Positions 16,896 through 28,140 of a stretch of DNA of 64,000 nt are shown piece after piece (the first letter of the stretch is position 1; the number at the start of each line of letters is the position of its first letter). The DNA is from Acidobacteriota bacterium (GTDB lineage: Bacteria > Acidobacteriota > Terriglobia > Bryobacterales > Bryobacteraceae). The stretch spans positions 1 through 64,000 of the forward strand of contig VFZU01000001.1 of NCBI GenBank assembly GCA_016870995.1. Reading direction: 5' to 3'. The notes under the pieces were generated by a model. That model saw nothing but the letters and a program-made list of their open reading frames with translations. It was not told where the DNA came from and did no database searches. The translations under genes and the position numbers were made by a program.

Positions 16896-17789
16896 ATGTT
16901 CCGTCGACAGTTTCTCGCTACGCCTCTGGCTGCTCTTGCCCAGAACACTGACCCAAACCGCATTATTCTGGACGTGTTCCGCGTCAACTTCTTATTCACG
17001 GTGTCGGATAAGAAGGGCCGCTTCGTCATCAATCTCAATAAGGATGACTTTGAGGTTTTCGAAGAAAAGAAGCAGCAGAACATTTTGGAGTTCATTGCGG
17101 AATCCAATTTGCCGCTGAGGCTGGGGATTTTGATCGATGCTTCGAATTCGGTGCGTGACCGCTTAAAGTTCCAGCAGGAAGCTGCCGTTGAGTTCATCAA
17201 TTCGGTGATCCGGCCCAAAGAGGATCGAGCGATTATTGTTTCGTTCGATAATCAGGTGGAGCTTCGTGCGGATTTGACGGGGGATGTTGACAAGCTCGCG
17301 AATACGATTCGCGAAATGCGTGCTGGGGGCGGCACGGCGCTGTTTGATGCGATTTACTATGCCTGCAAAGATAAGCTGATGCAGGATCAGCCGTTGTTCA
17401 AGTTTCGCCGCGCGATGGTGATTTTGTCGGATGGTGATGATACGCAGTCGCTGATGACTCGCGAGCAGGCGATCGAGATGGCTCTGAAGGCCGACGTCGT
17501 GATTTATACGATTTCGACCAACATTACGCGTATTGAGAGCGAAGGCGACAAGATCCTGAAGCACATGAGCGAACGCACGGGCGGCATGACGTTCTTCCCG
17601 TTCAAGGCTTCGGACCTGAGCCAGAGCTTTGAGAATATTGCGAACGAACTGCGCAGCCAGTACAACATTCTGTATCGCCCGGAGCCGATCAAGACGGATG
17701 GCCAGTGGCACCCGGTTCAGATCCGCGTGAAGGGCCGCAAGGACCTGATTGTGCGCGCTCGCCCTGGATACTACGCGCCCAAGGCCTAG
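16896..17789 (+). CDS. exported VWA protein (VWFA-related acidobacterial domain)
   Basis: A 297-residue protein with a short signal containing RRQFL (MFRRQFLATPLAALAQ) and a von Willebrand A domain. The metal-binding MIDAS is complete: DASNS near residue 77, the Thr in GGGTALFDA, and Asp in LSDGDD. The N-terminal strand motif VNFLFTVSDKKGRFV plus NLNKDDFEVFE is the hallmark of the TIGR03436-type family, which is expanded in Acidobacteria. Role is unknown; protein-protein contacts in the envelope are likely. It lies 9 bases after rluA-like and 47 before the Gfo/Idh/MocA gene. Confidence 0.9.
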   Translation: MFRRQFLATPLAALAQNTDPNRIILDVFRVNFLFTVSDKKGRFVINLNKDDFEVFEEKKQQNILEFIAESNLPLRLGILIDASNSVRDRLKFQQEAAVEFINSVIRPKEDRAIIVSFDNQVELRADLTGDVDKLANTIREMRAGGGTALFDAIYYACKDKLMQDQPLFKFRRAMVILSDGDDTQSLMTREQAIEMALKADVVIYTISTNITRIESEGDKILKHMSERTGGMTFFPFKASDLSQSFENIANELRSQYNILYRPEPIKTDGQWHPVQIRVKGRKDLIVRARPGYYAPKA

Positions 17790-17836
17790 CGCTTGCGAAA
17801 AGGGATAAGATACCTGAGGAGGTGTCTGCTCCCAAA

Positions 17837-19357
17837 ATGTCCTCGCAGATCAATCGAAGATTCTTCTTTTATGGCCCGCTGCTTGCCGGTGCCGTTCCCG
17901 CCGCCGGTTTTGGCAGCGCCGCATCCCTGAAGATGCTGGGCTACAAGAGCCCTAACGAGAAATTGAACGTTGCTGCGATTGGTTCGGGTGGCAAGGGTCA
18001 TAGCGACATTCAAGGTTGTATCAGCGAAAACATCGTCGCGCTGTGCGACGTGGATGAAAAGCGCGCCGAGCGTGCTTTCAAGCAATTTGATAAGGCCTCC
18101 AAGTATAAGGACTATCGGAAGATGCTCGACGAGCAGGGCAAGAACATTGATGCCGTCATCGTCGCGACTCCTGATCACATGCACGCGGTTGCTTCAATCG
18201 CTGCCATGGAACGCGGCAAGCACGTGTATTGTCAGAAGCCTCTGACGCGCACTGTGTGGGAAGCCCGTCAAATGATGGATGCGGCGAATAAGTACAAGGT
18301 CGCCACGCAGATGGGCAACCAGGGTTATTCGAATGAAGGTACCCGCCAGGTTGCTGAGATTGTTTGGAACGGTGAACTCGGGCAGGTAAAGGAAGTTCAT
18401 GCGTGGACGGATCGACCGTGGTGGCCGCAAGGTACGACTGAGGTTCCGGCTCCGACGGATGTGCCGAATACGCTCGAATGGGATCTGTGGCTGGGCGGGG
18501 CTGAGAAGCGTCCTTTCACGGATGGTGGCAAGGATTTCAAGAGCCCGTATGGCGGGTTCTATCAGCCCTTTAACTGGCGCGGCTTCTTTGATTTTGGGTG
18601 CGGCGCGCTGGGCGATATGGCTTGCCATATTCTGGGTGCTCCGAACATGGCGCTGAAGCTTGGATCGCCGACGAGTGTGGAATGCATCATGAAGGAAGGT
18701 GTGTCGAGCTTCCAGTTCCCGCGGAAGTCGATCACCAAGTTCAACTTCCCGGCGCGTGGGAATATGGGCCCGGTTTCTGTGTTCTGGTACGACGGCATGA
18801 AGGAGAGCCCCAAGATTGAGGGTGTTCCCGGTGGTGAATGGCTGGGTGATCTGCCGAATCGCATGCGGCCTCAGGGTGCGCAACAAGGCCAGGGTCGTCC
18901 GCAGCAGATGCGTGAGCCCGCCTTTAACGGCATGATCGGCCGGGTCTTCAATTGGGATGCCTACAAGGAACTGAAGTCCTCGCCGGATGTGCGTCCGGCT
19001 GGGATGAATGGCAGCGTCTTTATCGGCGATAAGGGCTCGTTGACGACGGGCACTTATGGCGAAGGCACGCGCCTGTTGCCGACCGAGAAGATGGCTGAAT
19101 ATCGGATGCCTGAGCCGCTGTTGACCCGTTCGCCTGGCCACTACCGTGACTGGATTCGGGCCTGCAAGGGCGGGGAAGCGTCGTGCTCGAATTTCAATGT
19201 GGCGGCGCCGTTCGTGGAATGGATGCTGCTGGGCGTGATTGCGCTGCGCGTGGAAGGCAAGCTCGAATGGGATGCCGCCAAGATGCGCTTCACGAATAAC
19301 AACGAAGCGAATCAGTATCTGAAGCCGAAGTTCCGCAAGGGCTTCGGGATCGCTTAG
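17837..19357 (+). CDS. Gfo/Idh/MocA-family oxidoreductase, Tat-exported type
   Basis: A 506-residue NAD(P)-dependent oxidoreductase of the GFO/IDH/MocA superfamily, likely acting on sugars or cyclitols. Twin-arginine signal NRRFFFYGPLLAGAV (residues about 6-30), Rossmann motif AAIGSGGKGHSDI, the ATPDHMH strand and CQKPL, the equivalent of the EKP motif with Gln replacing Glu. The ATG at 17837 is preferred because it begins the signal; a GAGGAGG stretch lies about 13 bases upstream, rather far. Bacterial Tat-exported members are frequent in Acidobacteria and Planctomycetes and may act in the periplasm with bound cofactor. A long hairpin follows the stop. Confidence 0.9.
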   Translation: MSSQINRRFFFYGPLLAGAVPAAGFGSAASLKMLGYKSPNEKLNVAAIGSGGKGHSDIQGCISENIVALCDVDEKRAERAFKQFDKASKYKDYRKMLDEQGKNIDAVIVATPDHMHAVASIAAMERGKHVYCQKPLTRTVWEARQMMDAANKYKVATQMGNQGYSNEGTRQVAEIVWNGELGQVKEVHAWTDRPWWPQGTTEVPAPTDVPNTLEWDLWLGGAEKRPFTDGGKDFKSPYGGFYQPFNWRGFFDFGCGALGDMACHILGAPNMALKLGSPTSVECIMKEGVSSFQFPRKSITKFNFPARGNMGPVSVFWYDGMKESPKIEGVPGGEWLGDLPNRMRPQGAQQGQGRPQQMREPAFNGMIGRVFNWDAYKELKSSPDVRPAGMNGSVFIGDKGSLTTGTYGEGTRLLPTEKMAEYRMPEPLLTRSPGHYRDWIRACKGGEASCSNFNVAAPFVEWMLLGVIALRVEGKLEWDAAKMRFTNNNEANQYLKPKFRKGFGIA

Positions 19358-19383
19358 TCAGGCTTAAGTTATTGAACTCAAAC

Positions 19384-19410
19384 GGGCTGGCTGAGTGACT
19401 CAGCCAGCCC
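19384..19410 (+). terminator. strong hairpin terminator before secA
   Basis: GGGCTGGCTGAG-TGA-CTCAGCCAGCCC is a perfect 12-base stem with a 3-base loop, 27 bases after the upstream stop. As at 11332, there is no U-tract. It should insulate secA from the upstream genes. Confidence 0.75.
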
Positions 19411-19503
19411 GAAGCTTTGATCGGGCCCTCAACCATCGTCTAGTACGTTCTGGCTGTGGGATTTTCGCCCCCACTGCTAAACTAAAGAGGAAAACGACAA
19501 TTT

Positions 19504-22311
<2,808 letters not shown>

Positions 22312-22314
22312 CCG

Positions 22315-23214
22315 ATGATCGCGCCGTTGCTGTGTCTGGTTGCCGCCATTCTTCCGCCGTCGATTGACGATTGGAAGCGCATCGCCGAGGACAAAGCGGA
22401 ACTGCCGTTGCTGAATGTGGCCCGCGAGTATGGGCTGCTCGAAAGCGACGCTGCTACTTACGAAAACGGCGCGAAGAAATTCAAGGTCGCGGTTCATCGT
22501 GTGCGCGACATTACTGGGGCGATGGCTCTGGAGCAATCGCTTCAGGGGCCGGAAAAGAAGATTTTCCGCCACCAGAATTTCGTCTTTGAGACCCTGGAAG
22601 GTACGGCGCCGCGCGGTGCGATGGATGCCTTTTTCTTCCCGACTTTGAAAGTGGACCGTTCCGCGCCGCCGATGATCGTTGGCTACTTGCCGCGAAAGGG
22701 CCGGGTCCAGGGCAGTGAACGTTTGCTTCTTGGTCCAGAATCGTTGCGTGCTTTTGAGCCACGGATTCCGGTTGCCGCCGCCGGTTTTGATTTTGCTGCG
22801 GAAGTGCAGATTGCGCGCTATGGGAATGCGGTGCTCGCGGTGTTCCACTACCCGAATCACGCAATTGCCCGCCAGCAGTTCGCCGCCATCGAGAAGATAC
22901 CGAACAGTGCCATTTCCCGAAGCGGCCCCGTGGTGGCTCTTGTATTGCCCGCGGAAGCCAGCCAGCCGGTGAACCCGGAGGCGGCTCAGGCCCTCGCCGG
23001 CCAGATCCAGTTTAAAGCCGATATCGTCATGGATAAGGCGCCAGACAAACCCGAGCCGAACCCCGGCGAGTTCCTGATCGGGGTCTTCAGCCTGAGCGCG
23101 ATCCTTGTCGGCATGTGCCTGGTACTGGGACTTGTTTTTGCACTTTTTCGTGCCTACGGTCGCCACTGGTCTGGCAAGAAGCCCGATGATGAGATGACCA
23201 GCCTAGGCATCTAA
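22315..23214 (+). CDS. secA-linked exported protein with C-terminal membrane anchor (DUF6599-like)
   Basis: A 299-residue protein with an N-terminal signal (MIAPLLCLVAAILPPS), a soluble extracytoplasmic domain of about 210 residues, and a C-terminal transmembrane helix (FLIGVFSLSAILVGMCLVLGLVFALF) with a short basic cytoplasmic tail. The domain resembles the DUF6599 proteins of Acidobacteria and Bacteroidota (YENGAKKFKVAVHRVRDITGAMAL), but I cannot verify this. No catalytic motif is visible. Position 3 bases after secA suggests shared expression; a role in secretion is only an inference. Confidence 0.75.
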   Translation: MIAPLLCLVAAILPPSIDDWKRIAEDKAELPLLNVAREYGLLESDAATYENGAKKFKVAVHRVRDITGAMALEQSLQGPEKKIFRHQNFVFETLEGTAPRGAMDAFFFPTLKVDRSAPPMIVGYLPRKGRVQGSERLLLGPESLRAFEPRIPVAAAGFDFAAEVQIARYGNAVLAVFHYPNHAIARQQFAAIEKIPNSAISRSGPVVALVLPAEASQPVNPEAAQALAGQIQFKADIVMDKAPDKPEPNPGEFLIGVFSLSAILVGMCLVLGLVFALFRAYGRHWSGKKPDDEMTSLGI

Positions 23215-23493
23215 ATAACCCCTTCACAACCATCACCTTAGAGCATTTGACCTTGCGCTTCCCACAGCATTTCTACAGGTTATAAGCCTGGCAAATAGTT
23301 TCTATATCATTGAAAGCAAGGAAGTTAAATCCCGCTCGAAAACCTGTTGACTTCAGATTCTGTAGGCCATAAACTCCAATCACTGAGATTCTGACGGTTG
23401 ATCGCCGTTCGAATCGATCCTCCCATCGAACATCAACAAGAGAGCTCGCCAAATGGCGGGCTTTTTTGTTTTGGATCAACTAGTTACACTGGG
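23215..23493 (+). other. intergenic region with possible small RNA
   Basis: About 280 bases, AT-richer than its surroundings, ending in a canonical intrinsic terminator. It contains two copies of AGATTCTG (about 23355 and 23388) in similar contexts and a TTCGAA palindrome. There is no protein frame with a good start. The TTCGAAT stretch looked tRNA-like but no cloverleaf could be built. It may be the 3' UTR of the secA transcript or a short non-coding RNA. Confidence 0.4.
23443..23472 (+). terminator. intrinsic terminator before the ABC exporter
   Basis: AGCTCGCC-AAAT-GGCGGGCT forms an 8-base stem with one G-U pair, followed at once by TTTTTTGTTTT. It shows that the ABC gene starts after base 23472, ruling out the track's TTG at 23398. 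Confidence 0.85.
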
Positions 23494-25308
23494 ATGATGC
23501 GAGCCGCCAAGCCCTCGGAAGAGCTGAAAACCTGGCGGGACCGCGCTGAGGCGCTACGCCATCTGCCGCCGCTTCTCGCGGAAGTCTGGAACACCCGACC
23601 GCTGTTTGCCGCCACCTCGCTGGTATGCCGGCTGGTACTTGCCGGACTGCCTGTGGCGACTCTTTACGTTTCAAAGCTGCTGGTGGACGAGGTGGTGGCT
23701 GGTGCGAATTCGCCGCTGGTTTGGCGCTATCTGGCGATCGAGGTAGCCCTGGTGCTGGCGACGGATCTGCTTGGACGTCTGATGGGCCTTTGTGACTCAC
23801 TGCTGGCCGATCTGTTCACCAACCAGATCACGCTGAAGCTGATGCGCCATGCCGCCTCGCTCGACCTGGTGACGTTTGAAGATCCGAAGTTCCAGGACAA
23901 GCTCGAGCGTGCCCGCCGGCAGACCACCGACCGGCTTTCGATGCTTTTCCTTGTGGCGAGCCTGGGTCAACAGGCACTTTCGCTGGTTGCCATGTCGGCA
24001 TCGGTGATTGTCTACTCCCCCCTGTTTTTTGCCTGCCTGGTGATCAGCTTGATCCCGGTTTTCTGGTCGGAATCTCACTTTGCCGCGATGGCGTACTCGC
24101 TGCTTTACCGTTGGACGCCCGAACGGCGGCAAATTGACTACCTGCGGTTGCTGGGTGCCAGCCACACGACAGCCAAAGAGGTGAAGCTGTTTGGCCTTTC
24201 CGGCTATCTGATCGATCGCGCCGACCAGCTCTTTCAGCGCTTCTACAAGGAGAATCGCGCGTTGGCGATTCGTCGCGCGACGGTGAACTACCTTTGGAGC
24301 CTGTTGCCGAACTCCGCCTATTATGCAAGCTTTGCTTACATCCTGCAGCAGGCGCTGACGCGCGTCATTTCGGTTGGCGACCTGATCTTTCTGACGCGCG
24401 CGTTTTCCAATTGCCGGGCTCTGCTGGCGCAGATTTTCCAGAACCTGAGCCGCGTCGCCGAACAGGCGCTTTACGTGCGCGATCTGTTCGATTTCTTTGA
24501 GACGAAGCCCGCTCTGCCTATTGCGGCGAATCCTCTGCCGGTGCCGAAGCCGATGCGGGAGGGATTCCGATTTGAGAACGTTGTGTTTGCCTATCCTGGG
24601 GCCGCCAAGAATGTTTTGGACGGGATCAGTTTTCAGCTTGCTCCCGGCCAGAAGATTGCCCTGCTTGGGGAGAATGGCGCGGGGAAGACGACGCTGGTTA
24701 AGCTGCTCTGCCGTCTTTACGATCCGACTGCAGGCCGCATCACGCTCGATGGTCGCGACCTGCGGGATTATGATCTGGAATCACTTCGGCGCGAGATCGG
24801 GGTTATCTTTCAGGACTTTCTCAAGTATGATGCCACTGCTGGTGACAACATCGGCTTTGGGAGCATTGAGGCACTTGCGAATGAGCAGCAAATGGGGGTT
24901 GCCAGCGAGAAGAGCTACGCCAATTCTGTGATTGGAAGCCTCCCGGATGGTTATGCGACGATGCTCGGCCGACGGTTTGAAGGCGGTATCGAACTCTCTC
25001 AAGGCCAATGGCAGAAGATCGCTCTTGCCCGGGCCTATATGCGCGATGCGCAGTTGCTGATTCTTGATGAACCCACGGCGTCACTGGATGCGCGGGCAGA
25101 GTATGAGGTGTTTGAACGGTTCGCGAATCTTACCGCTGGTAAGAGCGCGGTGTTGATCAGTCATCGTTTTTCAACCGTGCGTATGGCCGATCAAATCCTT
25201 GTGCTGGAACATGGAAAGATTCTGGAGCAGGGGAGTCATGAGCAACTGGTGGCACGGGGCACGCGCTACGCTGAGCTGTTTGAACTGCAGGCTGCCGGGT
25301 ATCGATAG
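23494..25308 (+). CDS. ABC exporter, fused membrane and ATPase domains
   Basis: A 604-residue half-transporter that would work as a homodimer. The N-terminal 330 residues hold about six membrane helices; the ATPase domain follows, with Walker A GENGAGKTT, Q-loop VIFQDF, signature LSQGQ, Walker B LLILDEP and the H-loop LISHRFST. ATG pairs at 23494/23497 follow the terminator; the upstream TTG start would read through it. The substrate is unknown; a lipid, peptide or drug exporter of the MsbA/LmrA kind is likely. It is convergent with the ThuA gene, 4 bases apart. Confidence 0.92.
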   Translation: MMRAAKPSEELKTWRDRAEALRHLPPLLAEVWNTRPLFAATSLVCRLVLAGLPVATLYVSKLLVDEVVAGANSPLVWRYLAIEVALVLATDLLGRLMGLCDSLLADLFTNQITLKLMRHAASLDLVTFEDPKFQDKLERARRQTTDRLSMLFLVASLGQQALSLVAMSASVIVYSPLFFACLVISLIPVFWSESHFAAMAYSLLYRWTPERRQIDYLRLLGASHTTAKEVKLFGLSGYLIDRADQLFQRFYKENRALAIRRATVNYLWSLLPNSAYYASFAYILQQALTRVISVGDLIFLTRAFSNCRALLAQIFQNLSRVAEQALYVRDLFDFFETKPALPIAANPLPVPKPMREGFRFENVVFAYPGAAKNVLDGISFQLAPGQKIALLGENGAGKTTLVKLLCRLYDPTAGRITLDGRDLRDYDLESLRREIGVIFQDFLKYDATAGDNIGFGSIEALANEQQMGVASEKSYANSVIGSLPDGYATMLGRRFEGGIELSQGQWQKIALARAYMRDAQLLILDEPTASLDARAEYEVFERFANLTAGKSAVLISHRFSTVRMADQILVLEHGKILEQGSHEQLVARGTRYAELFELQAAGYR

Positions 25309-25312
25309 TGGA

Positions 25313-26647
25313 TCAAGGCAATCGGAGCGAGGTGGATGCTTCGCCGATCTCCAGGCGGATGGACGTGGACAGTTGCGGTGTCTCTGGGCGACGTACATTG
25401 ACCTGATAGAGCCCGGCAAAGCCAGGAGAGATCCCTGAATAAAGGACTTCGACTCCGACGCCGTTGTAGGTGACGACGGGTCTGAGGCGAGTGTTGCCGT
25501 TCGCGTCCAATTCTCCCAGGCCGGTGCACCAGAGTGTCGCTGCCCCAGGAGAAGTTGTCATTGCGAATATGCCCGGAGTGACTGCGACCGCTTTACCTTC
25601 TCGCGTTGCGCTGTTGATGATTCCCGAGCGCACAGTTAGAGTCGGCTGCGCGGGGAGTTGATTGGGCATCAGAACATTCACTTGACCTGGCGAGGCGTAG
25701 ATCAGATCGAGCGGTGTGCCGTTGAGCAGGACGCTTGTCCCCACGAGCCTGCTGGTTCCTAGGGGCGCCGTCCAAGTTGAGCCCGAGGTGAGGCCGCGGC
25801 CAAACAACGTTACCCAGGATCCGGGAGCGAGCAGACCCTGCTGGCTGAACTGCGCCGCCTCAGTGACTGAAGTGATTTCGGGTACCGATTCGCCGCCTCG
25901 CGGAGTGGAGTCTCCGTCGGTCATGCCGGTGATCCATTCAAGGCCCTGGCGCAACATGCGCTGCACGTGTGTGTCCCGAAACACTTCATCGAAATGGCCG
26001 AGAGCAGTATAGAAGACACGCCCGCGGCCATAGCGATGTACCCAGGCCAGGGCGAAATCTCCGTCGCTGCGGTTTACGCCGTCCGCACGAAGGTTTACGG
26101 TGCGGGTATCCAGAGTTAAGAGCACCCGTGTCTTGCGCCGGTCAAAGGCGCGAAACTGATAGACCTCTTCGCGGAGTGGAAAGGACGAAGGCAGGCCGCG
26201 AGTGATCGGATGATCGGGGTCCTCGACGTCGATGCGGACATTTTGCGTCCAGGGATGGCCATTGAAGTAGCCTCCGATCAACTCGCCATATTCAGGCCAA
26301 CTGTAGAGTGTGTCGGTGGCGCTGTGCGTGCCAGCGAAGCCACCGCCATTGCGGACATAGTCGAGTAAGTCTTGCTTCTGTTGAGTGCTCAAGGCGAGCT
26401 CGCCGCTGGTGTAGAAGAAAACAGCGTCGAAACTTCTTAGCTGTTCCGTGGTGATGATCGAAAGGTCTTCGCTTGCAGTGATGGCAAGGCGGGCAGGATC
26501 GAGGCCGCGTAGCACGTCGCGCGCTGCGTTGATGCTGCCATGACGGAATGCCGCTGTATGAGAAAAGTACAGGATGCGCTTTGGGGGCTGCGCAATGCTC
26601 AGGCTTGCCGATGCCAGCAATCCAACCAACAGAACGAGGAACCGCAT
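25313..26647 (-). CDS. secreted ThuA-domain protein fused to Solibacter C-terminal domain (TIGR03437 type)
   Basis: A 444-residue secreted protein with signal peptide (MRFLVLLVGLLASASLSIA). Residues about 22-240 form a ThuA-like class I glutamine-amidotransferase fold (LYFSHTAAFRHGS, then NGGGFAGTHSATDT), a family often near sugar or trehalose utilisation genes. Residues about 265-444 match the acidobacterial TIGR03437-type module (APGSWVTLFGRGL, then IYASPGQVNVLMP), normally at C-termini of secreted proteins and perhaps a surface-attachment beta-sandwich. The fusion suggests a surface-displayed ThuA enzyme or binder. It follows phoD-like by 5 bases. Confidence 0.88.
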   Translation of the reverse strand: MRFLVLLVGLLASASLSIAQPPKRILYFSHTAAFRHGSINAARDVLRGLDPARLAITASEDLSIITTEQLRSFDAVFFYTSGELALSTQQKQDLLDYVRNGGGFAGTHSATDTLYSWPEYGELIGGYFNGHPWTQNVRIDVEDPDHPITRGLPSSFPLREEVYQFRAFDRRKTRVLLTLDTRTVNLRADGVNRSDGDFALAWVHRYGRGRVFYTALGHFDEVFRDTHVQRMLRQGLEWITGMTDGDSTPRGGESVPEITSVTEAAQFSQQGLLAPGSWVTLFGRGLTSGSTWTAPLGTSRLVGTSVLLNGTPLDLIYASPGQVNVLMPNQLPAQPTLTVRSGIINSATREGKAVAVTPGIFAMTTSPGAATLWCTGLGELDANGNTRLRPVVTYNGVGVEVLYSGISPGFAGLYQVNVRRPETPQLSTSIRLEIGEASTSLRLP

Positions 26648-26652
26648 TACTT

Positions 26653-28089
26653 CTAACCTCTCTGAATTTTTGGTCGACCCGACTCCACTACGAATTTAGC
26701 GCGTGTTTCCATTGGGCCGCCTGGCGTTGTCACCACGGGGACGATGCGGTAGTTGCTCTCGTATCGTTTTTGATCTACCAGGCAGGAGACGTAGCCGCGT
26801 TTGGCAAGGAAGAAATGCAGCCCGGGGTTTTCCTTCTTGAAGTTTGCTTCGGCGAAGGGGAGTTCGACGCCGTCTCCGCCTGAGGTGATGGATGTGCCGA
26901 CGAACTCGACTGCCACATCCTCGACCTCGCTGACCCAGTTGGAATGGATATCGCCGGTGAGGATGACCGGGTTGTTGGGCTTGGCCTCGCGCCAATTGCG
27001 GATGAGTCGTTGGCGGGCTGCTTCATAGCCGCTCCACTGGTCCATCGAATACTCTTGACCGTCGCCAGGCTTGACGTCGGTCTTGGCGAACATCACCTGG
27101 TTGGCGAGGACGTTCCAGGTCTGCCGTGCTTCCTTCATGCCGTTCATCAACCACCGCTCCTGGGTTTCGCCGAGCATAGTTTGCGAGGGGTCGAGGGCCG
27201 CGGGGCATTGTGGCTTGCGACCGTCGCCGCATGGCTGGTCGCTGCGGTATTGGCGCGTGTCGAGGACGTGGATTCTCGCTGTTTTGCCGAAATCGAAGCG
27301 ACGGTAGAGATCGAGCTTTGATCCGCGCGGCAGGGAAGATTTTCTTAGAGGCATGTGCTCGTAGTAGGCCTGGTAGGCGTTTGCCCGCCGTTCGAGGAAA
27401 CTCTCCCGGCTGGCTCCTCGTTCTTCTTTGTCGTCGGCATAGTTGTTGTCGACTTCGTGGTCATCCCAGGTGACGATCCATGGGAATAGCTGGTGCACCT
27501 TTCTCAGATGCGCATCGCTGCGATAGAGAGAGTAACGGTTGCGGTAGTCGTTGAGAGTTACGATTTCTGGCGAGTTGTGTTTGCGTGGGCGGTTTGCTGA
27601 TATGCCGCCTTCGTAGATGTAGTCTCCGAGGTGGACTACTAACTGCAGGTCTTCTTTGGCCATGTGCTCGTAGGCTGTGTAGTAGCCCTGCTCGTAGTGT
27701 TGGCAGGAGGCGAAGGCGAACCGGAGTGTGTCCTGGCTGCCGGGTGCTGGGGCTGTGCGCGTGCGTCCGATCTCTGATTCCACGCCGCCGCAGCGGAACT
27801 GATACCAATACCAGCGGGCGGGCTTGAGGCCTTTTACATCGGCATGGACGGAATAGCCGAGATCGTCGCTGGCGATTTCTTTGCCGCGCTTGACGATCTT
27901 CTTGAGGCCTTCGTCTTCGGCGAGGATCCACTCTACTTCGAGGCCGCTTGAGAGCTGTGGTGACTCGAGTCTTGTCCACAGGACGATGCTATCGGGTAAC
28001 GGATCGCCGGAGGCAATACCCTGGATGAATGGATTGGACTTGAAGAGGGGAGCGGCGGCCAAGCTCAGCAGAAACTCGCGGCGGTGCAT
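26653..28089 (-). CDS. alkaline phosphatase D family protein (PhoD-like)
   Basis: A 478-residue Tat-exported metallophosphatase. Signal MHRREFLLSLAAAPLF carries the RRxFL motif. An N-terminal Ig-like domain (IASGDPLPDSIVLWTRL) precedes the catalytic domain with metal ligands in FASCQHYEQG, HLGDYIYEGG, VTWDDHEVDNN and LTGDIHSNW. These enzymes hydrolyse phosphomono- and diesters in the periplasm using Fe/Ca. Length and motifs are normal. It is upstream of the ThuA gene in the same operon and divergent from the small secreted protein at 28141. Confidence 0.94.
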   Translation of the reverse strand: MHRREFLLSLAAAPLFKSNPFIQGIASGDPLPDSIVLWTRLESPQLSSGLEVEWILAEDEGLKKIVKRGKEIASDDLGYSVHADVKGLKPARWYWYQFRCGGVESEIGRTRTAPAPGSQDTLRFAFASCQHYEQGYYTAYEHMAKEDLQLVVHLGDYIYEGGISANRPRKHNSPEIVTLNDYRNRYSLYRSDAHLRKVHQLFPWIVTWDDHEVDNNYADDKEERGASRESFLERRANAYQAYYEHMPLRKSSLPRGSKLDLYRRFDFGKTARIHVLDTRQYRSDQPCGDGRKPQCPAALDPSQTMLGETQERWLMNGMKEARQTWNVLANQVMFAKTDVKPGDGQEYSMDQWSGYEAARQRLIRNWREAKPNNPVILTGDIHSNWVSEVEDVAVEFVGTSITSGGDGVELPFAEANFKKENPGLHFFLAKRGYVSCLVDQKRYESNYRIVPVVTTPGGPMETRAKFVVESGRPKIQRG

Positions 28090-28140
28090 GCCGTCATTAT
28101 CCTACCAAGCTAGATTGCGTTGTCTTATCCTAGGCGCAAG

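Noticed and set aside
23340-23430. tRNA- or tmRNA-like sequence (GTTCGAATC)
   Set aside because: The T-loop motif is present but neither the T-stem nor an acceptor stem can be paired and no D- or anticodon arm fits.
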